A stretch of DNA of 64,000 bases, from contig NEEC01000029.1 in assembly GCA_002189035.1 (NCBI GenBank), positions 372,001 to 436,000 on the forward strand, in the 5' to 3' direction. This document shows, one piece after another, positions 12,664-23,807 of this stretch. This DNA comes from Utricularia gibba (taxonomy: Eukaryota > Streptophyta > Magnoliopsida > Lamiales > Lentibulariaceae). A program made the translations under genes and the position numbers. The notes beneath the pieces are model-generated. The model did not search any database and had not been told where the DNA came from. It saw nothing but the letters and a program-made list of their open reading frames with translations. Each line of letters starts with the position of its first letter. Position 1 is the first letter of the stretch.

Positions 12664-15218
12664 ATGGATGCTCTGGGCAACCTAGATGAAAATTGTCATT
12701 TCTTTGATGCTGTGGAACACATGGAAGAAGATTTTTCTACTCAAAAGCTGCAGGCTTTTGTGAATTACGAGTATGATCTGTGGACTGCACCTCTTACAAG
12801 TATCAAGGAGCGTCGGATCAACTTCATCCAGAGGATGGGGCCGAGCTTCAATCTATCCCAAAAAGCGTGCCATGGTCGAGATTTCAGTGGTGAAGGTGAT
12901 CTTTCCAACGGAGATGCTGATAGAGTAAAGGAAACCAATGGGGCTGTTCTAAGAACGTCAATTTCAGAAGATAGTACCTCCTCCAGCGATTCATCCGTAT
13001 CTGGTATGAAATTTGATGAATCCGTTGGTGTTGATGGTCATTTTAACTCCATAAATGAATCTGGGATGTCGAATACTGAATGCAAAAGGGAGGTAGAGGA
13101 TTCCAGTGTTATGCCGAGGATGATTAATCTACTGAGGGATAAGTGTTTGCGGAAATGGCGACCCTTCAGTCGAATGGTTAAGTGTAAATTGAAGGAGCAT
13201 GATGTGAGATTGAATAGCTGCAACCAAGTTCAGAGTTTACCGGCTCGGATGGTTCGGGCTCGCCATTGCGGGAAAAAGATGAAAGAGCTCTCAGGTTTGT
13301 TCACTTGCCAAAATATACAAGCACATGAGGGTGCCATATTATCCATGAAATTCAGCCATGATGGACAGTACCTGGCTAGTGCTGGTGAGGATAATGTTCT
13401 CAGAGTCTGGCAAGTTGTTGAAGATGAAAGACCGAATGTCATAGACATCGTTGATGTGGATCCTTCATGTGTTTGTTTCTCACTGAATCATCCCTACAAA
13501 TTGGAACCGCTACGAATTGAGAAAGATGATTCTCAGAAAACGAAGGGCTTTAGAAAGACACAAGAATCAGCGTGCATTCTCTTCCCTCAGAAGGTTTTCA
13601 GAATCATTGAAAAGCCATTGCACACTTTCTTGGGACATAAAGCAGCCATCTTGGATCTTTCTTGGTCAGAGAATGATGTATGCAAAGGATTGCAGTTATA
13701 CATTGAAGTTTTTATATCGCATGTTGAAGTAAACCTCTGTTTGTTGCTTGTTTCTTTTCAGTGCTTGTTGCTTTCGTCCTCAGCCGACAAGACAGTTCGT
13801 TTATGGAAGGTTGGCGTCAAGGAGTCCCTCAAAGTCTTCCTGCATACTGACTATGGTATGCACAGATGTATATGACTTCTCATGGTTGAGCATGAATTTG
13901 AATTTGATTTTGTGAATATTTGTCTCCTCTTATGATCCAAATGTGGGCCTAGCTCATTCTAGTTTTTGGCATGCCACTCTGCAGTCACCTGTGTTCGTTT
14001 CAATCCCGTGAATGACGATTACTTCATCAGCGGCTCAATAGATGGCAAGGCACGAATTTGGTCAATCAGTGGTTGTCATGTTGTTTCTTGGTCTGAACCT
14101 AAGGAAATCATCACTGAAGTGTCTTTCAGCCCTGATGGGAAGGTAAACTGACGCAACTCTTCTCATATTTTGTTTGGCTTCATAACTTGCTGTTTTTGCC
14201 TTAAAAGCCTCCTTTCTCCTGCTCAGAATGCTGCTATCGGCTCAATTCTGGGTACCTGCAGCTTTTTCAGCATATCTGGTGAGTGATGAATTTCGCGTTC
14301 CTTGTTATATGTTATCTGGGTGCGATCTTCATGTCCGCAGATCAGCTTCTTAAAAATTGTGTTATTATCAGATCATCAGTTCCAGTTGGAAAGCCAGGTT
14401 TGCTTAACCAGCAAGAAGAAATCACCCTGTAAACGGATAACTGGAATTCAGGTTCCTTTGACTTTACTCTCACAATCGATTTCGACTGGTCCAAAACCAC
14501 CACAGATATGCTCATAAGTTTCATCTTGGGTGCAGTTTTTAGCTCAAGATCCTAGCAAAGTACTGGTCACTTGTGCTGATTCAAATATCAGAATTATTGA
14601 TGGGGCAAACGTGATCGCCAAGTACAAGGGTACCTCCCTAATGTCCTCAGACTGTCCCTCTTCTTTGTCATTAGGTGCTGATTGCCTATCCATCCTCTTC
14701 ATCCCTCAGGACCACGAAGTGCAGGCAGCCATGTATCTGCAGCCTTCACTCCCGACGGTAAACACACAGTCTCAGCGTCTGAAGATTCCAACATTTACCT
14801 CTGGAACTGCGACGCAGATTCTGGTCGATCGAAGACCATTCGATCCTTCGAGTCTGTATCCTGCAGCAATGTGTCGATGGCCGTTCCATGGCCGGGGTTC
14901 AAATTGGGCAGCTCGCCCGACAAAATCCCGATGTTTCCTCTACCCTCCCCGGCCAACTGCTACTTGCCGTTGAGCCATGAGCTCCTCCCCCTAGCCTCCA
15001 ACTTCAAGGGATCAGCCACATGGCCTGAAGAAAAGCTTCCCATTTCATGTCCAAAGGCGCTCCCCTCCTCCCCCCTGGGCAAATCTCAGTACAAACACTT
15101 CAAGAAGTCATATCAGAGTTGTTCAAGTGCACATGCATGGGGCCTTGTTTTGGTCGCTGCTAGCTGCGATGGACGGATCAGATCCTTCCACAACTACGGC
15201 TTGCCAGTTCCTCTGTAA
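12664..15218 (+). CDS. WD40-repeat protein (WDR44-like, At5g24320/At5g53500 family)
   Basis: Seven exons: 12664-13677, 13762-13855, 13985-14142, 14227-14278, 14372-14451, 14536-14629 and 14710-15218. All phases agree and give 666 residues. The N-terminal 220 residues are acidic and Ser-rich without a known domain. WD repeats begin near [17 protein letters not shown] and recur as [35 protein letters not shown] and [16 protein letters not shown], with the terminal WD-type dipeptides LRVW, VRLW, ARIW and IYLW. A final segment after the propeller ends in [11 protein letters not shown]. These proteins are propeller scaffolds; related WDR44 proteins bind Rab GTPases in animals, but no partner is visible here. 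Intron 1 (13678-13761) is 84 bp, open and in frame, so its retention would insert 28 residues. Confidence 0.92.
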
Positions 15219-15882
15219 CTGCATCGTAGATGGTTGCTGCCGTGAAGGGGGGTACCTCTGCCTGTCACTGAGCACCCCCGTACCGGATACGGTCCCACAT
15301 CCGGGTACAGGGATCTCACAGTACATCGGACGATGGCCGCAGGAAAATGGACAACCTTCTAAACAAGCAAGTCTTTGGCTCGTTATGTGCTCATCTATTT
15401 ATTCTCCTCACCTAATGGGCCACAGAAGAAATCAGTTTGCGGTTGGGGAGCGGGAAATGTGATCGTGTCATGGCGCATGCCCTTTTGAGCTGCGACAATG
15501 CAGAAGCATGTCGTCTGCTTGGTGTTCTATTGGGCCTAAACGTGTCCATCGAGTTCCGCTTCTGGGCCGTATAACCAGATACACAAAGCTCGGTTCTCGG
15601 AGATGAGCTGCGAGTTTGCGCTCCCGGTCGCTGTTTGTATGTTTGCGGTTGGCCCGCGTTTCTTTCTGAAGTATGAAAGTGTTTCTTCAACATTTTGGAC
15701 ACCGTGAGAACTTGGGGTGACCCTTGAAAATTCCATCTAATCTGGCCGCCGGAGCTGCATCTTGCATCGTGACTGGGAAGTTCCCTTGGTAAATTTGGAT
15801 GGATCGATTGAAGATATGATGAAATTTGTGATACAAAAGCAGTGGGCAGTCTCGCACAGTGGGCGCGTGAGGGATCTGTGAT

Positions 15883-16618
15883 CTACCCGGTCTGATCGTA
15901 TAGTTGTTGCCTCATGAATCCAGGGCCAGGCTTGAAAGGATCCTTCTGGACGTAGGCTTCAGGGCGGTAGATCCCGGTGTCATTCATACGGTTGCTCAGA
16001 ACATGAAGTATGGCTTTCTTCTCGAACCCATATTCATCCCGGTTCTTCTCCACATACTGTTTCGCTTCTTCCGCTACTTGATTCACAAACTGGTAACGAT
16101 TATCTTCCGATAGCAACAGTCTCTCGATGTCCATCGACAGCACGTTCCCCGTGTCTCGTATCTTCCTAACTTGCTCCTCTAGAAACGGCACTCGCTCCAT
16201 TGTGAAGCCCTGCAGCATCGGATCCTTCTTCGTCTGCGTTCATTAGGGCATTGCATCGAACAACTTTTAGTCAATAGCCTGTTTCTTGTAACCAACCCAA
16301 AATCCAAAGTACAATTTACCAACTTCCTCCTCCTCCACACTTTCCGATAGCTGCCACCAGAATTTCTCGGATTCGAGCTCTCCTATGCGTGCAATTAGCA
16401 GCTAATTCAAAAGTACAAAAAAAAAAAAAAACATCGCGGCTGAAGGGGAAGAAAATCGCACCCCCGACGAACGAAGCAAGAAAAATAACCTGAGAGGCTG
16501 CAACGAAGCTTGCTTTCCATTGGTGTCCACCATTCTGCGACGAAGCGAAGAGAGAAAAATTCCGAGTAGCTGGAAGTACATGCGAAGGGGAGGCTAAGGT
16601 TGCAGAGAACGCAGCCAT
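15883..16618 (-). CDS. PTAC7: Plastid transcriptionally active chromosome protein 7
   Basis: Three exons in coding order: 16490-16618, 16320-16382 and 15883-16233, giving 180 residues. The first exon (MAAFSATLASPSHVLPATRN) is Ser/Ala-rich and lacks acids, as in a chloroplast transit peptide. The mature part holds the family blocks KVWRRRKLTKKDPM, RVPFLEEQVRKIRDTG, NRYQFVNQVAEEAK, AILHVLSNRMND and DPFKPGPGF. pTAC7 belong to the plastid-encoded RNA polymerase associated proteins and is needed for plastid transcription and greening. This function comes from the known family; the sequence itself shows no catalytic motif. It is transcribed away from the TPR gene starting 332 bp off. Confidence 0.93.
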
Positions 16619-16950
16619 TGCAGCACCAAGAAAACGAAGGGCTCGAAAGCATTTGTTATTCTACGGGCCTGTAAAAATACATTGAGGGAGTAACATGGGC
16701 TTTTGTTCAACGTCAAATTGGGTGCACTGTATCGTGAGCCCATTAACAGGCCGCTGCGCATTTTAGTCTCGGAAATCAGCGCCGGTTAAGTTTTTGTGCG
16801 TTTCTGTGGTTGCTCGGCGGATTTTAATGTGGCTGGCCAACCTTACGCATTACCGGCTGACGGTGGAGCTGTTTTGGAGAATGAAGAGGATAGGAGTGGG
16901 AGAGGAGCTGATACTCTGAAATTCGCCGCCCAATATTTTTTCTCCTTGTA
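16619..16950. promoter_or_regulatory. Bidirectional promoter between PTAC7 and the TPR gene
   Basis: Only 332 bp separate the two start codons. TGGGCT lies at 16696-16701, AGCCCA (its reverse) at 16737-16742, and GGGCCT near 16665. No good TATA box is visible. Clustered site II motifs without TATA are common in promoters of plant genes for organelle and growth functions. Joint regulation of the two genes is inference. Confidence 0.5.
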
Positions 16951-19900
16951 ATGGCTTTCCTTCTAGCCCCTTCAACAGCAGTCTGTTTAAGGTACCTGTA
17001 GTCAGTGTTTGATACATACTCTTACATGGATTGGAGTTTACTTTTTTTTTTTTTTATGGAGTTCTTTCTTGTGTTGTTACACTAAAGATTTTTTCTCTTT
17101 ATTGGTTGTTCTAAAACTACTAGTACTTTCAGCCAAGTATGTTGATTTGTAAGTGTTGTAAGGCGTTTCATGCGTTGAACAGACGAGGCTACGATACCGA
17201 AAAAAAAGTAGTTTCAAAAACACGTTTCAGGCTTACGTTTTTTTTTTCTTTTTCGTCATTTCCAGGGTCAATGAGTTCCGCCAGTGCAGTTTGATGAAGT
17301 TGCGGAAAGCGATTGTATATTCCTCTGCTTGCAGGAGCCCTCTGCCATGCAGTTTTAATTTTTTTATTGAGCCACCAATTTCGCGAAGTACTTGGAGAAG
17401 TTTTTTGGTTGATAGACCATTCGAAGCTGGAGGTCGTTTCTCCAAAATTTGTCCAAGTTCGAGACAAATTTGCTTTAGCATTTCACAAAGGTTCAACTTT
17501 TTTTCATTTGAGTATTCAGAATAGGCGTGAGGGATGTCTCTAGTGTGGTTAGTGTTGTACATATTTGATTCAAGATTTCCTTCTCTACAGATTTTCCATG
17601 GAAGGAGCAGTGAGATTTTTATTTGCATTCAAATTTTTTGTTGGAAATTATTTCGCTTTTAGTTTTTGTTTTTTGCATATTATTTTGAGAGCTTAAACGT
17701 TTAAGATTGTGTGTTGTTCAGTTTTGTATTCTGGTATCAGTTTAATGAAAGTGGTTGTCTACTATCAGGTCTGATGTTTTTGAAGGCCAAGTAAATGATG
17801 TATCTGGAGTATCGGATGAGCTTGAAGAAGAACTTCAGGGTTTGTTTGATAAGATTAAACTTTTGATCAAATCTGGAAAGGAAGATGATGCACGGGCTTT
17901 GCTCGATGCAAATCATGAGGCTGTAATGGAACTAATTAATTCAGGCTACCAAGGAGCAGAAGAAGCAGCTAGTTTAGATACAATTGCCTTGGGTTACATG
18001 GCAATCGGTGACGTAAGGACTGTTGAGTCCATAATGGAAGTGGTAAATTAGCTTATTCACATCCCTGGGCCTCATATGCTTCCCTCCTGACAATTTGAAA
18101 AAGAATGCGGTGGGACATTTGTTTTGAACAAGGCCTGTGTGTTTGTCTAATTTTCTTTGGGTAGTATGACCCATTAAGTTAAAATTTTCCAGCACATTAT
18201 AATTTTGGTTGCATGTTATCTTATTGCAGATGAGCAAGGTGGTAAATGGGTTAAAAGATGATGGGCTCTTTCTTGATTCAGTGCTCATGCATATGGGAAG
18301 CCTTTATGCCAAACTGGGAAAGTTGGATCTATCTATTTCTTCATACGAAAGATCACTTCGAATTAAGGAGAGAAAACACGGTTAGCATAAGTATAAACTG
18401 CTGGAGTAGCGTAAGCTTTGCTGTTTCAATTTTTTGAATTATAATATAAGTGTGATTTATTCTTTGTTTCATCCCTAGGGAATAAGAGTTCCTTCCTCTG
18501 TATTTTACTGCTGGGCATGGCAGAAGTTTTGGCGTCATGCCAAAGATTTTCTGAGGCTATAGATACCTACGATAGAGCCATTAAAATTTTAGAGCTGAAT
18601 AAAAATGTGAAATGTAAGGACCTAGTAGTGCCTCTATCTCAGATGGGCAATCTTTTGCTAAAAGAAGGAAGAACTTTGGATGCTGAGTACACGTTTAGCA
18701 GGTATGTTGATTGAACAGTGCATTGATTTGTATGCCAAACATGTTTTGATTTCTTCCTGCTTTTGGGTAGAGTTCTCGACACCGTTGTGATGTTATATGG
18801 TGAAGAAGATGGAAGGGTAGGAATGGCGATGTGTTCTCTGGCCCAAGTGAAATGTGCAAAAGGTGAGGATAGGTTGTATGATTGAGTTGTGTTTTGCTAG
18901 CAAGCAGCACTTTTTCTTCCCAAGTTGTCTCATCAAATTGCATGAAGCTCGAACAATCCAATCCATCCAAGCTTTATTGCTACAAACACAGAGTCAATGC
19001 CTTGATGAAATTTCCTTATTGTGCTTTCCCTTCAACAGGAGAAGTGAATCAGGCCATTGAGCTTTACAAGAATGCCATCCAGATTCTCAAGGATTCAAGG
19101 GACATGGAACAAGATGACAAAATATTGGAGAAGATTAGGATGGACCTCGCTGAACTCTTTCATGCGGCCGGAAGGTACAAAAAATTGAATCTTGTGCCTG
19201 TTGCCCTTGGAATAATATTGGCTATTTGCTTTATGATTCTCACAGTGAATTATCGACATGTTTTTCGAAGTGCATAAATTGGCTCATTTTCCTGTTTGAG
19301 AGAAGTTCTCTGATTTCATGTGACTCACAGTCTTGATCGTTCTTAGAGCAGAAGAAGGGCGAGATTTGCTCGAAGAATTATTGTGGCAAACTGAGAAGTC
19401 TGAAGGAAAAAGGCATCCCAGTATAGTTCCGCATCTTATGAGTCTTGCCAGCTCCCATGCACACTCCAAGAACTTTTCAGAAGCTGAAAGATTGCTGCGC
19501 ATTGGCTTACAAGTATTGATGCAACATGTCCCACCTGATGATCCGTCAATTACATTTCCCATGCTACATTTGGCGACTATTCTACATAGTTTGCATCGTT
19601 TTGAAGAAGCTGAGACATTTGCTCTGAACGTTGTTTGCATAAGGGAAAGAGCATTCGGGAAGGAATCTTTACCTGTTGGTAAGCTTCAGTTTTATCAGTC
19701 ATGCACAGTAGCTCCTGTCCCCTTTTGTAGATATAGGCAACAAAGATGCGTAACTCGCTGACTTGGTTGTCCACAGCCAGTATCCGAACTTCGTTTGGGG
19801 CATGGATTCTATTACCACGTAGCACTTTAAGCTATTTCGATTGTTTTTTCGAAGTTCTTTGACATTTTTTTTCCTAAACTGATTAAACAGGAGAGGCACT

Positions 19901-20147
19901 TGATTGCCTAGCATGTATCCAGATGAAATTGGAGAAGGATGAGCCTGAACTGATGGAGCTGCTCAAGAGGGTGTTAAAGATCCAAGAAACGCACTTTGGA
20001 CATGACAGTGGTGAAGTTGTGGAAACTCTGAAGAAAATGGTGTATCTTCTTGATAGAATGGGAAGAGACAGGCATCTGGAGAAACAGACGCTCGAGAGGA
20101 GATTGACCATGTTGAGAAACAAGCATAAGCGGATGGTTCCCTACTGA
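16951..20147 (+). CDS. Tetratricopeptide (kinesin-light-chain-like) protein, probably plastid-targeted
   Basis: Nine exons: 16951-16991, 17266-17490, 17769-18042, 18230-18380, 18479-18701, 18771-18862, 19039-19174, 19347-19678 and 19891-20147. They give 576 residues with all phases consistent. The N-terminus (MAFLLAPSTAVCLR, then a Ser/Arg-rich stretch poor in acids) looks like an organelle transit peptide. TPR units of about 42 residues follow, for example LLLGMAEVLASCQRF and AIELYKNAIQILKD, in the spacing of kinesin light chain. It most resembles At5g53080, whose function I do not know. TPR arrays bind protein partners. Exons 1-2 are inferred from splice sites and composition and are less certain than exons 3-9. 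Confidence 0.85.
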
Positions 20148-20420
20148 CTTAGTGCATTTCTCTGGCCACGAACACCATCTATTGACTTCGAATACACATG
20201 TAACAAATCACTTGACTTGATACACCAGTAACTATATGTAAAATCAGGATTTCTTAGCCACTGCCACAGTTCCCTCATATTACTTAAGGTAAGAGATCCA
20301 GCTACTAGCTCTCCGATTCTTCTTAACTGGGTTTTGCAGATGTGAGAGAAGATGGAAACGCTACATGAGAATGGGGCCCAAAGAGTAAAAACAAAGAATC
20401 GTTGTGTTCTGTCTTCTTGA

Positions 20421-22416
20421 TCAGTATTCATCAAGGTAAGTGTAGAGCATATCATCTCTTCTCGACTTTCTCTGTGACAGCAGAGATTTTAAAAGAGCTT
20501 TGCTCTTGCTGGAAAGTTCCCTACTGTCTTTAGGGCTCTCCTTGGTGGCCGGCATCTGTGTTGATGATGATTTTCGAGGTTCTGAGATATACTGAAACAT
20601 GGCACAGCAGAGTATCACTAGGATGTTGGATACATGACCAGAGGAATGAGACTGGGATGCTCACAAATTGCTGGTGTGCAGAGCGGTCAGGGGTGGTGGG
20701 CCGGCTCTTATTTGGCGTGCTTGACCGTGATGCTCTTGGTGTCAATGCCTTGATGGAGAGCGAACTTGACCGGAAAAAAGGAAACCGCCGTGGCGAAGCA
20801 TCTGTTCTCCTTCCTGAATCAGATGCACAATCAAAATGAAGGAACTGTCATTACATTATCTCAGGATACCTTAAAATCATCCATCTCAGAACAAAGCAGT
20901 TGGGCAGGAGGTATTCTCATAGCGGTTATTATCAAAAGGAAAATATTGATGCACACTTTTGACTATATATGTTCACCAAGGCCATATGAGGAAGTGCAAG
21001 ACGTGCATCTATCCAATACACATGCTTGTCACAGCTTCAACAAGGAAAAAAACCTGAATCTCTATTCGACTTGTTGATTGGAAAGGAAAGGTTTCCATCC
21101 TTCAATGCATAATTCGGAGGAGGAGTCGACTGAGAGAGCCGTTTACTGAAATGACAAGCAAATACTTTCACCATAGGTTAAAAGCAAACTGCAAAAAAAT
21201 GAAAAAAAAATCTAATGATAGATAATTTCATTTTGACTCGCCTGACTTCGGTGAGTAGAGAAGGTTCCTGCATTGTGCTTCGAAAGGCTGTAGGGAAACC
21301 ATTAAAATGAAGTGTGAATGTGACAATGGCTCAATGAAAAAGTGACTGGAAAGATATCAGAGTGCGTCATTTTTTCATACCATTCTTAAATTGATCCAAG
21401 TCTTCTGTGTCCTGAAATATGCATCCTATGAACTTTGATTTTGTCTGGACGCCTCCATGCATTGTTTCTCCCACTTAACAGATATAAACACAAAAAGATG
21501 AATTACATGCACGTTACAATGGATAATGGATTCAATGGAAAAGAGAGATTACATGGCAAAGTATATCTTTTACAGTACTTGGGTGCATTCATCTGCAGTG
21601 ACTGTTGTGAAATGCCTTCATGGTCGATGTACTCCTGGCATACTTGCAATCTCTAAATCACCTCAAAGTTTCAGAAATGCAAAAAAAAGTCACAATCAAC
21701 AAAAATTGCAGTTTCAGATTCCGAAGTAGAACATTTCTCAATAGTCTCTTTGATCTAGCTTCAGAAGAACCGCAGAAATACCTGGTGAATGCAGGAGATC
21801 CGGAGTTCCGCTCCAGAAACATCTTCAACCTTATCATCGAGCAATCCATTTACCTTATAACTTAGATAGCCCAGGTGGTCCACGGTATTCACAAGCGCTT
21901 TAATGGCATAATCTTTCAAAGTATTTACAACTCTGCAGTTGTCGAGCAAAAAGTATTCATTTTAGAATGTATAACAAAAAAATCCATGTATAGCCTACAG
22001 TTTAGGTAAGGAATTAGGTGATGAATCTAACATTCAAAATCAGCTAGAAGGAGCAGGTGACGATTGACCAGCACAGATTATAAGTAACTCACACATGCTT
22101 TTCGATGTCATTCATGTATGAAAACTCAAAGTATTCTGCAGCTGAATAAAGCTGTTTCCTAAGATTCTTCAAATCCTGAAAAACAAAAAAATACTGAACA
22201 ACTAAAAGAGTAACAGTTCGAAAAATCATGCCTTCATGTAAGTGGTTCATGTTACAAAGAAAATGGGGGTATGGAAACAGCTCAAGGGTATACTACCAAG
22301 CGAAAAACTACCTTTAAACTATCAGATAACATCAAACTCTGGTGCAGAGAGACCTCATCGTAATTTTCTGGTTCACAAGGAGGATTCACTGAAGCACTTT
22401 CACACATTGCCTCCAT
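20421..22416 (-). CDS. ABIL3: ABI-like subunit of the SCAR/WAVE complex
   Basis: Nine exons in coding order: 22312-22416, 22093-22175, 21782-21932, 21553-21652, 21381-21473, 21242-21287, 21054-21145, 20665-20813 and 20421-20591, giving 329 residues. Landmarks are [49 protein letters not shown] and the Ser/Pro-rich [15 protein letters not shown]. The end [11 protein letters not shown] is the conserved ABIL C-terminus. ABI-like proteins hold SCAR in the WAVE complex, which activates ARP2/3 and branched actin at the cell cortex. The start opens [11 protein letters not shown]. The sixth intron has a GC donor (21240-21241), needed to keep the frame. ABIL3 rather than ABIL2 is a best guess supported by the neighbouring PTAC7 gene. 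Confidence 0.9.
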
Positions 22417-23807
22417 TGAGGAGCATGGAACCACTTACAGAACTATTTATTCCTGCAACAACCATTTCCGTCCGTCGTTTAGTCCAAGCATTGGAAGCTG
22501 CACTCTAGAGAAATACAAGAAAGAACTCTAAATTCAAACGCTGGAATTTCCTAACAGTACAGCAGAATCCCTCTCTACAAAGATGCACTTCAGCATACTC
22601 AAGGAATTTAAATACAAAAATACTATGCAGAGGAAACGAAACATCTAAGCAGATGCACTACAAACCTTCGCAACACTAAATTCCATGTCTATCACAAAAA
22701 AGAAAAAAACAGCAAAATGTCCATTGTTAACTCAAAAACAGATGAAATTTGCTCACTCACACTCCCATTGCTCTCTAGAAACACCAAAATGCACGTAAAC
22801 ACGAAAGAACTCGGATAAAAAAAGCAAGAATGGTTACGAAATGTGTGAGCTTTCGGAATTCTAAACACCTTGGTGCCACTCCGCAAGCAGATAAAGGCTT
22901 TTTGTCCTACTCGAGCGGAAGAGCGAAAAATGAGACCATCCACGTTCAGTTTCCAATCACAAGCCTTGGATTTTTGAAAAGTGATGAAAGAAGACGACAA
23001 CCCGAAACAGGCCCAGCATATGCTGAAGGCACTTTGGCGTTTGGGGCATCAACCCTGTCTGAAACCAAACTGCAAAATAACTACTACTCTTCTTCCTGAA
23101 TGATAAAGTGTGAGCAACAAAAGGGTTCCTTTGTCAGAGCAAAAATGGCCAGCAACTCCGTAACGTTTCCTTTCATGGAATCTGGCTGGCAACCCAACAG
23201 CGGAGGGGACGTTGGAATTTCCCAGAAGAATAGTTTTGGATTAACTAAGGAAAGTGTAATTATGATGTCATTTAAGATGGATTTGAAGGCGCATTTAATG
23301 AAACTAGGAATTTGATGAGGCCAGACAAAAAAACACGTCGCAATTATTCAATTCATGAAATACGCCGCATTGGCGAATGGGAAACCCCAAACTACCCCTA
23401 AAACGCCCTATTGGGCCAACCCTGGTTCACTAGGTGGGCTCGGGATCTTCGGGCCCAATGCTAATTTCCGAAGGGGCAATCAATGCATGATTTAAAGCAT
23501 GTTCCTGAAGGAGACAGCAGCAGCAGTCATCTTGAGAGCGATCCCGGTGGCCTACATTCTCCCTGGACCACTTCTGGAAGGGCCCCCATTTTGCTGACTT
23601 TGAATCCGAGAACCCCAGTCTTGAAATTCGATAGTACCGCAGCAAGTGGTTTTCAGTTTCCGGCGTCATAAGATGATAGTAGTTGTATAGTTTTGATGAA
23701 CTTCAAAAGGAAAGGACCGAAAGGCCGAGTGTTGAGCATCAAACCTTGTTGCTTAAACGTGGTACTAAGATAACTAGTGAAGTATCAAGTATGCAGGGAA
23801 TCAGGAA
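22417..23807. other. Upstream region of ABIL3 and 3' flank of the coiled-coil gene
   Basis: No coding exon is supported. A possible leader of ABIL3, perhaps with an intron, lies near 22520-22700. At 23409-23460 the sequence carries several GGGCC-type motifs (TTGGGCCAAC, GGTGGGCTCGG, CGGGCCCAAT), matching the site II elements seen before other genes here. Confidence 0.4.

Noticed and set aside
17233-17628. 131-residue open frame on the minus strand
   Set aside because: It overlaps exon 2 of the TPR gene on the other strand, has no known domain, and is best explained as antisense shadow of a low-acid transit-peptide region.
22242-22508. 88-residue plus-strand frame
   Set aside because: It is antisense to ABIL3 exon 1, which is supported by family sequence and splice phase.
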